Assembly: GCA_030148065.1 (NCBI GenBank)
Contig: JASBUC010000001.1
Location: forward strand, 1 to 34,864
Source of the DNA: Legionellaceae bacterium
Lineage (GTDB): Bacteria; Pseudomonadota; Gammaproteobacteria; Legionellales; Legionellaceae
Reading direction: 5' to 3'
DNA length: 34,864 nt
Positions 16,498-23,353 of this stretch are shown one piece after another. Position 1 is the first letter of the stretch; each line of letters begins with the position of its first letter. The position numbers and the translations under genes are program-made. The notes beneath the pieces were generated by a model. The model saw only the letters and a program-made list of their open reading frames with translations. It had not been told where the DNA came from and ran no database searches.

Positions 16498-18660
16498 ATG
16501 GTTGATGAATCGTCTCCCAAAAATGAGTTTTCCTATTTAGTTCGGCCAACCGCCGTCTCATCTATTGAGGATGCTGATAAATTAAATCAGGGCACTCGAG
16601 ACGATAACCTCTCTCAATTGATTGCTAAGGCACGTGAAACGATACAACGCTTGCAAGAGAACGCCCGTATTGATGAAAAAGCTTGGCTTGCTGCAGAATT
16701 AGCAAAACTCTCATCACCAAAGGCGGTTGAAATTCCAGGACAAAGCACAACCTACTACACGCTCCATGACGACGCAGGCGGCGTGACTGAAAAAACCTGT
16801 CTAATGGATGAAGCAACCTTTAGACAATCACTGCAAGGCTTAGCGAACGCTCAAGATGTGAGTGATGTAAAAGCGCATAAACTGCGCATGAATGCCATTT
16901 TAAAACACCCCAAAAAAGACAGGTTGAGCGGCAACTTAATGCCCACCGAAGTGCAAAGAGAGGCACTTGGTTTAGAAATTGCCGACATCCTTGGCTTTAC
17001 AGTCACCGATAGAACCGTTGTCTTACATGAAACCAGTCGCGGCAAAGAGCCCTGCTTATTTGTGCCCTTTGGTCAAATGGAATTATTAAAAGAGGGCTGG
17101 ATTGAAGAGGCCCATCAAGAGGCAAACAACCCAAGACCAAACGACCCTCAATCGAATGCAAAGGGAAGCAGCCACGCTCGCTTAAAGAGCGAACATCACT
17201 CAGCCGTTGAAGACTTTGGAAAGTATGCGACTTTTTTCATGCTCTGCAGTGATACCGACTTTATTGGTAAGCAAGGACAAAACAAAGGCCTGTACGGTGA
17301 AGAGAGCCCAAAAAAACTCTACATTTTCGACCAAGTGTTCATGAGTGAGCGAAACTTTGCCTTTGACCGCGCCTTAAACCTCATTCCAACCAATCGTCTC
17401 TCAAAGATGCCAGAAGACTTAGCAAAGCATTTTATGGGGCGAAACAAATCCGTGGTGAATGACGCAAGCTATGAAGAAAAAGTTGCTGGAATGGTGGCAT
17501 TGTTTCAAAAAAAAGAGGCCATTGAACACATGTTTGTACGCGCAGCAAAAGCAAATCAAGGAGAGAATGATGCAACAGCAAGCGCCTTGCAAGAGGACGC
17601 AAAACTCTGCCATAGAGCCTTCACAAGACGCCTAACTGGTTTAAGAAAGCTGCTTCCAGAGATTAAACTTGAAGGCAAGACTATACAGCCTGAGCGATTA
17701 ACCTCAGACACTGCTCGTCTAACTCAAAAAGCCATGCTGGTAAATTCATTGCTTAACAAACCTCGTTTATTTGATAAAACGGGGCAACCTTATCGCGCGC
17801 CCCACATAACTCAGGTCCACACCCGGGTGAAGAAGGTTCACATCGAGGGTGATCAAGTGACCTTAACCCTCGCGCGCTCTTTTGGACGTCCAATCTCAGA
17901 GGCAAAAAAAGTACTACTCGAAGCACAAGGCTTCACGGTATCAGCCAATGGCAAAACCGCCTCCATTTCCAAAGAGGCACTGAAAGAATTTAATGAACAG
18001 CGCTTTTTTAAGGTGACCGCCAAGGAAATTGATCTCAATCATAACTACCTTAGTCCTGAAGCTCTTACCCCACTTAGTAGTAATTATCAACCCTCTCTAG
18101 ACACCAGTTTGCGGGTGAGTGAGATTTTAGACAGTGTGCAGCACCCTAAGAATACGATGGAAGCCATTTTTCAGGCCATAGAGCAACTTGAGGACCTGCA
18201 AGAGGATTGTGATCAAGACTGCCTTCAGCACGTAAAGCGCTGCTTTCAATGCGAATTGGTTAAGCGAATTATGGAAGTCAACCCGCAACAACGCATTAAG
18301 ATAGCAAGCGAGTTTGAACATGCGCAAGCGAATAATCAACTAGATAATTTCGTCTCCACCCTATCAGAGCGCGCAAGCCTTGCCGCCGACCCTGCAATTG
18401 CTCATGCTGAGGTCTTAAAAGAGCTGTTAGAGCAAACTAAACACGTTATGAGTAATGCTAGTACTGATAAAGCAGCGAGTGAGCCATCAAATCAGAGTGG
18501 TAGTTCTGTCGACCCTGGAATTGCCCATGCTCAGGCTTTAAAAGAGCTGTTACAGCAAACTCAACATGTTGTGAATAATGCTAGTACTGATAAAGCAGCG
18601 AGTAAATCATCAAATCAGAGTGGTAGCTCTTTTGAAAGTTTTCGCTCATCCAGCAAGTAA
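16498..18660 (+). CDS. Orphan protein with kinase-like motifs and C-terminal 41-aa tandem repeat (720 aa)
   Basis: I do not recognise a named family. ATG at 16498 is preferred to TTG at 16489; neither has a clear Shine-Dalgarno sequence. Several features recall atypical (HipA/PI-kinase-like) kinase folds: a helix EVQREALGLEIADILGF (from 151; Glu155 could pair with a lysine), a hinge-like CLFVPFGQM, then SDTDFIGKQGQNKG (from 251; Asp252/254, Asn262) and YIFDQVF (Asp278), which could stand for a catalytic Asp-Asn loop and a metal-binding Asp. This is pattern reading, not homology. Residues 631-671 and 672-712 are a tandem repeat of 41 aa (DP.IAHA..LKELL.QT.HV), and the tail SSNQSGSSFESFRSSSK is Ser-rich, as in many Dot/Icm substrates. 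It lies between the giant gene and the rpsP operon, all on one strand. Protein kinase, lipid kinase or no enzyme at all remain possible. Confidence 0.8.
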   Translation: MVDESSPKNEFSYLVRPTAVSSIEDADKLNQGTRDDNLSQLIAKARETIQRLQENARIDEKAWLAAELAKLSSPKAVEIPGQSTTYYTLHDDAGGVTEKTCLMDEATFRQSLQGLANAQDVSDVKAHKLRMNAILKHPKKDRLSGNLMPTEVQREALGLEIADILGFTVTDRTVVLHETSRGKEPCLFVPFGQMELLKEGWIEEAHQEANNPRPNDPQSNAKGSSHARLKSEHHSAVEDFGKYATFFMLCSDTDFIGKQGQNKGLYGEESPKKLYIFDQVFMSERNFAFDRALNLIPTNRLSKMPEDLAKHFMGRNKSVVNDASYEEKVAGMVALFQKKEAIEHMFVRAAKANQGENDATASALQEDAKLCHRAFTRRLTGLRKLLPEIKLEGKTIQPERLTSDTARLTQKAMLVNSLLNKPRLFDKTGQPYRAPHITQVHTRVKKVHIEGDQVTLTLARSFGRPISEAKKVLLEAQGFTVSANGKTASISKEALKEFNEQRFFKVTAKEIDLNHNYLSPEALTPLSSNYQPSLDTSLRVSEILDSVQHPKNTMEAIFQAIEQLEDLQEDCDQDCLQHVKRCFQCELVKRIMEVNPQQRIKIASEFEHAQANNQLDNFVSTLSERASLAADPAIAHAEVLKELLEQTKHVMSNASTDKAASEPSNQSGSSVDPGIAHAQALKELLQQTQHVVNNASTDKAASKSSNQSGSSFESFRSSSK
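18388..18633 (+). repeat. 123-bp in-frame tandem repeat (2 units)
   Basis: Two units start at 18388 (GACCCTGCAATTGCTCATGC) and 18511 (GACCCTGGAATTGCCCATGC). The period of 123 bp is 41 codons, so reading frame is kept. The distal part of the unit (AATGCTAGTACTGATAAAGC) is identical, indicating recent duplication or homogenisation. Confidence 0.9.
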
Positions 18661-18686
18661 TAATCAATAATCCACTGTGGTGTCAC

Positions 18687-18715
18687 TTGCCAAACTGGTG
18701 AAATTTTCGTAGAAT
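18687..18715 (+). promoter_or_regulatory. Promoter of the rpsP operon
   Basis: TTGCCA (18687-18692) and TAGAAT (18710-18715) match 5 of 6 consensus bases each and are exactly 17 bases apart. They lie 36 bases before the rpsP start and only 27 bases after the stop of the upstream orphan gene, so the ribosomal operon need not depend on read-through. Confidence 0.65.
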
Positions 18716-18751
18716 GTGCCACTTTTTGTAGTTAATTTAGGAATTTAAGCT

Positions 18752-19012
18752 ATGGTTGTCATTCGATTGGCTCGTGGTGGGGCGAAAAAACGTCCTTTCT
18801 ATCATTTAGTTGCCGCAGATAAGCGTTGCCGTAGAGACGGTCGTTACATCGAGCGTTTAGGCTACTTTAACCCAATTGCAACTGGTGGTGAAACTCGTCT
18901 TCACATCGAAAATGAGCGAGTGAATCATTGGTTATCCGTTGGTGCGCAATTAACAGAGCGAGCAGCGTCTCTTTTAAAAGAGCAGCAAAAGCAAGGCGAA
19001 GAAAGCGCCTAG
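18752..19012 (+). CDS. rpsP: 30S ribosomal protein S16
   Basis: Small-subunit protein S16, needed for 30S assembly. The 86-aa length is close to the E. coli 82 aa. The N-terminus [20 protein letters not shown] and the [13 protein letters not shown] stretch are the family signature. The ATG at 18752 has AGGA about 10 bases upstream. It is the first gene of rpsP-rimM-trmD-rplS; rimM follows after 9 bases. Confidence 0.98.
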   Translation: MVVIRLARGGAKKRPFYHLVAADKRCRRDGRYIERLGYFNPIATGGETRLHIENERVNHWLSVGAQLTERAASLLKEQQKQGEESA

Positions 19013-19021
19013 AGTCATAGC

Positions 19022-19534
19022 ATGTCAGCGAATAGGGAACACATTGTGGTGGGTCAATTTGGCGCACCGCATGGAATTAAAGGCTTTATAAAAGTCCAGT
19101 CATTTACTCGTCCGGAACAAAACCTGTTTGACTATCAACCATGGTTTGTCAAACGGCAAGGACAATGGCAAGAAATTCCACTAAAGACCGTCGAACGGCA
19201 TGCAAAACGATGGGTGGTGCAGTTAGAAAATGTTGAAGACCGCACCAAGGCTCAGAGTTTAACAGGACTCACCATCTCTGTATTAAGAGAGGCTCTGCCG
19301 GAACCCGAGACGGGTAGTTATTACTGGAACGACTTAATCGGTCTAACGGTGCAGAGCAAGCAAGGCCAGGCACTCGGAAAAGTTAAAGACTTTCTAGAAA
19401 CCGGGGCCAATGATGTGATGATCGTACAAAAGGACAAAGAAGAGCTCTTGATCCCTTTTGTGTTTGAACACTACATTTTAGAAATCTCTCTAGAGTGCGG
19501 TGAAATCATCGTGGATTGGGTGATTGAGGATTAA
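19022..19534 (+). CDS. rimM: Ribosome maturation factor RimM
   Basis: 16S rRNA-processing factor that binds S19 and helps mature the 30S head. 170 aa, standard length. The N-terminal RimM domain starts VGQFGAPHGIKGFIKVQSFT (from about residue 10); the C-terminal PRC-barrel spans about 95-168 (YYWNDLIGLTVQSKQGQALG ... LLIPFVFEHYILEI). The start at 19022 lies 9 bases after the rpsP stop, with weak Shine-Dalgarno complementarity, which suggests translational coupling. Gene order is as in E. coli. Confidence 0.97.
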   Translation: MSANREHIVVGQFGAPHGIKGFIKVQSFTRPEQNLFDYQPWFVKRQGQWQEIPLKTVERHAKRWVVQLENVEDRTKAQSLTGLTISVLREALPEPETGSYYWNDLIGLTVQSKQGQALGKVKDFLETGANDVMIVQKDKEELLIPFVFEHYILEISLECGEIIVDWVIED

Positions 19535-19540
19535 AACACG

Positions 19541-20299
19541 GTGGAGGCAGCCCTAAAGCTTGGCGTGATTAGCCTGTTTCCAGAGCTTTTTAAAACTCTG
19601 GGCGTGGGTGTATGCCAAAAAGCCATTGAACAAGGCCTGGTGGATTTAACCCTCTGGAACCCCAGAGACTACAGCCATGATAAACATGGTTACGTCGATG
19701 ACAAGCCTTATGGCGGTGGTCCAGGCATGGTTATAAAATACCAGCCCTTACGAGACAGCATCAAGGCTGCGAAAGCCGCCTTAGGTGAGAACAGCAAGGT
19801 TATTTATTTTTCCCCCAAGGGCGAGAAAATAACCCAAAAAAAGCTGGAAGTCATTGCCTCGACAGGCGAGCCTCTGCTGATGATTGCAGGGCGGTATGAA
19901 GGCATTGATGAGCGCGTTTGTCAGCAATTTGTTGACGAGCAATGGTCTGCAGGCGATCTCATCTTAAGCGGTGGGGAGCTGCCAGCTTTGATGATGATTG
20001 ATGCGCTAACCCGCTTAGTGCCAGGGACCTTGGGTAATGCCCAATCGGCCCAAGAGGATTCTTTTAGTGATGGCTTATTAGAGTGCCCTCACTATACCAG
20101 GCCTGAGGAAATCGATGGCTTGACGGTGCCGCAAGTGTTACTAAACGGCAACCACAAAGAGATTGAACGTTGGCGCTTAAAGCAGAAATTAGGCACAACT
20201 TGGGCTAGACGGCCTGATTTATTGAACGCGAAGCCGTTAACGGCGATTGAACAAGCATTATTAGATGAATACATCAGCGAATTTAAGAGGAGCAAGTGA
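19541..20299 (+). CDS. trmD: tRNA (guanosine(37)-N1)-methyltransferase TrmD
   Basis: SAM-dependent SPOUT enzyme that makes m1G37 in tRNAs and prevents +1 frameshifting. 252 aa. Conserved blocks are [10 protein letters not shown] (N-terminus), [15 protein letters not shown], the trefoil-knot SAM site ([21 protein letters not shown] and [20 protein letters not shown]) and the catalytic-Asp region [18 protein letters not shown]. The start is GTG at 19541, 6 bases after the rimM stop, with GAGGA 10 bases upstream. Its TGA overlaps the rplS ATG by one base. Confidence 0.98.
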   Translation: MEAALKLGVISLFPELFKTLGVGVCQKAIEQGLVDLTLWNPRDYSHDKHGYVDDKPYGGGPGMVIKYQPLRDSIKAAKAALGENSKVIYFSPKGEKITQKKLEVIASTGEPLLMIAGRYEGIDERVCQQFVDEQWSAGDLILSGGELPALMMIDALTRLVPGTLGNAQSAQEDSFSDGLLECPHYTRPEEIDGLTVPQVLLNGNHKEIERWRLKQKLGTTWARRPDLLNAKPLTAIEQALLDEYISEFKRSK

Positions 20300-20670
20300 T
20301 GTCAAAAATTATAGAAGCCATCGAGAATGAGCAAATTGAGGGAAAAAACATCCCTGAATTTGGTCCTGGTGACACCGTTGTTGTACAAGTGAAAGTAACA
20401 GAAGGCGAGAGAACTCGTCTACAGGCTTTCGAAGGAGTGGTCATTGCAAAGCGCAACCGTGGTATAAATTCCGCGTTCACCGTTCGTAAGATTTCTCACG
20501 GCGAAGGCGTTGAGCGTGTATTCCAAACCTACAGCCCTCAGATTGCTGAAATCGTTGTCAAACGTCGTGGTGACGTTCGTCGCGCTAAGCTCTACTACTT
20601 AAGAGAGCTAACAGGTCGAGCAGCAAGAATTAAAGAGAAGCTTCCACAAAAGAAAAAAGAAGAGAAGTAA
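20299..20670 (+). CDS. rplS: 50S ribosomal protein L19
   Basis: Large-subunit protein at the 30S-50S interface. 123 aa, slightly longer than E. coli (115) because of a Lys/Glu-rich tail ([10 protein letters not shown]). Signature blocks are [36 protein letters not shown] and [23 protein letters not shown] at 20299 is chosen over GTG at 20296 because AAGAGGAG lies 6-7 bases upstream and the family begins MSK/MSN. It overlaps the trmD stop (TGATG), is the last gene of the operon, and is followed by a strong terminator. Confidence 0.98.
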   Translation: MSKIIEAIENEQIEGKNIPEFGPGDTVVVQVKVTEGERTRLQAFEGVVIAKRNRGINSAFTVRKISHGEGVERVFQTYSPQIAEIVVKRRGDVRRAKLYYLRELTGRAARIKEKLPQKKKEEK

Positions 20671-20682
20671 TCTCGATGCAAC

Positions 20683-20708
20683 AAAAAGGGGCCTTAAGGC
20701 CCCTTTTT
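20683..20708 (+). terminator. Rho-independent terminator of the rpsP operon
   Basis: A perfect 26-base palindrome, five A, GGGGCC, TTAA, GGCCCC and five T, lies 12 bases after the rplS stop. By symmetry it could also terminate the convergent 768-aa gene, which ends at 20725. Confidence 0.93.
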
Positions 20709-20724
20709 AATGGACTCTCGGCTT

Positions 20725-23031
20725 TTAAGCAACAAACAGCGCTGCTGAGCCATTTTCTTTTTCCAGCACCTCTGTAGAGGGTTGATACTTCTGCTGATAG
20801 TAAGCATACGCCCCTTTCATGCCGTTTCGCTCAACCTCACTCATCGCACTTATCTTAAAGACTTCATCCAAGGCACGATACATGGCTGAACTCTGCTCAT
20901 TAGTAACCAAAGAGCTTAAGCCTTTAGACTTACTCTTAAAGGCATCGTATTCAGCTTTAATCGCCTCGTATTGCACAACGGCCGCTCCAATTAGGGCATC
21001 GGATAGCATGCCAAGTTTTTGAATGTCGGTGTTAATTTTAAGGTTGGGATCTTGTCTTTTGAATTCATTGGCAAACTTAGCAAGCTCTTTGAGTGGCTTA
21101 ATCCCATCCAAACGGTGCTTTGCAGGCTCAGCTGCTTTTTTACCGCCAATCGCGGTCCAAACAGAATCACGTGCTTGCCCAAAATAGCGAGAGCCCGCAA
21201 GCTCGTCTCTGGTTCTGTTATACACCAAACCAACTTGGGTAAACACTTTATGCAGAGTCGGGCGAACTTGTTCATAGGCTCTATCTCGTTCTGCAATTAA
21301 ACGCACCTTCTCACCATCAACCCCTACGCTGACGCTTGACACTGAGTGGTCTCGTTGCGCATCATCGACAGAGCAGGAGCGACCATGAGTTAATTCATCC
21401 TCTTCAGGCATCATTTCAGCTTTTTGCTGTGCATAATCACGGTAAGCTCTTACGCATCTCTGTTGCGAACTAAAAGACATTGCATCAAAACCAAAGAATT
21501 CTTGAATGGCGCCATCGAGTGGTGAATTAGGATAAGTTTTAGACAGAATAAGAGCCAGACCAAAGACTCTGTCTTGCAACATCTGCAGTTGATGGATGTC
21601 ACTTTGCATCTTCATGTTGTGATCGTTTGACTTAAACTCATCGATGAAGACAAGCAGTGATTCCAACTCTTCAATTTCTTGTTGATAACGCTCATTCTCG
21701 GCATACCAGCCACTGCTCATATTCTCTTTGCCAATCAGTTTCTTATAAAATAAAGCATTTAGCACATAAGCATCTCTGACGTTTTCAATCGCATTGATCA
21801 GATCCTCATTGTTATCAAGTTCTTGCCGGCGTTCAACCCGTAAGACAGACTTGTTCTTCTGGTGTTGAAATTGGCGCTCACTCTCAAGTGCACGCTCATC
21901 CACTCGGCCTTCTGCATTATTTTTCGCTGTGTGCGAAAGGCGTTCTAAATCTTTATTAATTAAGGCGCGTACTTGCTCTTCTAGTGGTTTAGTGCTCAAG
22001 CTAAAGTTGTAGTAGGCTCTCTTACAGGCGTACTTTGAGATTTTTTGCTGGATGCTTGCCTCATTATCCATGTAGGGTGCAAGCTGCCAAGTATCGATTA
22101 AAGTCTTATAAAGTGGGTTGTTATTTAACTCTCTTTTGAGCGCTTTATCACCGTAGTTAGGGTGCGCCTTTTTCGTAATGGCCACAATGTTATCTAGCAC
22201 TGTGAAGGCATGTCCGTAGGTGATGTTGCGTAGGCCATCAACAAGCTCTGGATCCTTGTTATCAAGCATACGTAAAGGCTGTTGCATTTCTTCTAGTACT
22301 TTTAAGTGACGCATAGAGGGTTGGTTGGAGCGACCTGATCGTACGTTGGTCTCAGCAGAGAGTCTTTCATAAATACTGCTGACATAAGCTTGGTAATTGC
22401 TCTGCAAGGTGTTTGTGGCATTTATAAAGATTTGCCCTTGTTTCACAAGTTCGTCCTGTTGAGTTGACATTGGTAGTTCCCTCTTTTTTTGAATGAAATC
22501 CGTTTCATTAAAGAAATTTGTTTGCTCACAGCTCTCTGGTATTGAAATAAGTGGTTCTGCCCAAGAGACCGTATTTTTGCGAGCTAAATATGCGTTGATG
22601 GCTACTTGTTGGTGCCCTGTTAAAAAGCGTTGTAACTCATCACTCACCAGCGCTTGATAGAGTGCGTTTTTATCAGGCGACAAGCCAATTTCTAATTGAT
22701 CGTACTGGATGTCCTCGATGGAATAATACACCCAGCCAGAAATCACTAGTGGCAACTCTTGTAACTTTTCAACATCGCTGTCAATTTTGTCCTGTGCGTC
22801 GTCTTGACTGAACTTGTCATAAAAAACAATGAGTCTAGAGAGCTCTTTAAGCCTTTTTCCATTGGGCTTATTTGTCAGTAACAACTTTGAGCTGTGTTGG
22901 TGTGTCTGAATAAGATTCTTTAGATGTTGGATGAGTGCTTGCTGTGTCTCAATCAGTTCATCGCGAATTTCAAGGCTAAGCTCTTTTTCAGAGATAGCAA
23001 AATCATGTGGCTCGTTTTTAAACGTTTGCAT
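20725..23031 (-). CDS. Orphan protein of four diverged internal repeats (768 aa)
   Basis: I do not recognise a family. The start ATG at 23031 follows GGAG with 5-6 bases spacing (CGGAGCAAGG). The protein is soluble, charged and almost wholly helical, with no signal peptide or membrane segment. By eye it holds four diverged copies of one module of about 190 aa, with cores at about 61-152, 243-345, 455-537 and 647-748. Each core has a helix such as LKELAKFANEFKRQDPNLKI or LESLLVFIDEFKSNDHNMKM, then DI..L.ML....G.A, a spacer, and a helix ending in AYRDYAQQK or AYAYYQQK. Copies 3 and 4 are the most alike. The gene converges on the rpsP operon and shares its terminator. Its size, helical repeats and lack of relatives would suit a secreted scaffold or effector, which is inference. 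Confidence 0.82.
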   Translation of the reverse strand: MQTFKNEPHDFAISEKELSLEIRDELIETQQALIQHLKNLIQTHQHSSKLLLTNKPNGKRLKELSRLIVFYDKFSQDDAQDKIDSDVEKLQELPLVISGWVYYSIEDIQYDQLEIGLSPDKNALYQALVSDELQRFLTGHQQVAINAYLARKNTVSWAEPLISIPESCEQTNFFNETDFIQKKRELPMSTQQDELVKQGQIFINATNTLQSNYQAYVSSIYERLSAETNVRSGRSNQPSMRHLKVLEEMQQPLRMLDNKDPELVDGLRNITYGHAFTVLDNIVAITKKAHPNYGDKALKRELNNNPLYKTLIDTWQLAPYMDNEASIQQKISKYACKRAYYNFSLSTKPLEEQVRALINKDLERLSHTAKNNAEGRVDERALESERQFQHQKNKSVLRVERRQELDNNEDLINAIENVRDAYVLNALFYKKLIGKENMSSGWYAENERYQQEIEELESLLVFIDEFKSNDHNMKMQSDIHQLQMLQDRVFGLALILSKTYPNSPLDGAIQEFFGFDAMSFSSQQRCVRAYRDYAQQKAEMMPEEDELTHGRSCSVDDAQRDHSVSSVSVGVDGEKVRLIAERDRAYEQVRPTLHKVFTQVGLVYNRTRDELAGSRYFGQARDSVWTAIGGKKAAEPAKHRLDGIKPLKELAKFANEFKRQDPNLKINTDIQKLGMLSDALIGAAVVQYEAIKAEYDAFKSKSKGLSSLVTNEQSSAMYRALDEVFKISAMSEVERNGMKGAYAYYQQKYQPSTEVLEKENGSAALFVA

Positions 23032-23353
23032 CCTTGCTCCGTTTTTGTCGCCAAAATTTGCAAGTGTCAGAGTACATGCTCGTCTTTAAGCTGTTTTCTT
23101 TGACGTTCTTGTCAAATTTAAGGCTGTTATTGTGTCAGCTATTGCTTCATACTAAAATATTTCAAGTGTCGATAAGATGTTTTTAGTACAACAAAATTTA
23201 TAACATAGTCCATTATTCAAAAAAAGCCCAAATGAAAAGAAATTTGACCGAGACGCTCTCCAGAGTCCCAGCTCGGAGGCTTTTAAATTTAAAAAACTCA
23301 ATAAACCAATAAGTTAAAAAAAGAGCCTGCGGCTTCAAGATGTGGAAAAAAAA
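23032..23353. other. Divergent AT-rich intergenic region, 322 bases
   Basis: This region separates the 768-aa gene from the nuclease gene. On the minus strand TTGACA (complement of 23110-23115) could be a -35 box, part of a TTGAC-6-GTCAA inverted repeat at 23100-23115, but the -10 is poor. At about 23250-23278 a hairpin CCGAG...CTCGG encloses CTC-TCCA-GAG. A small AGCC-TGC-GGCT hairpin precedes the nuclease start. I see no gene or RNA family. Confidence 0.4.
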
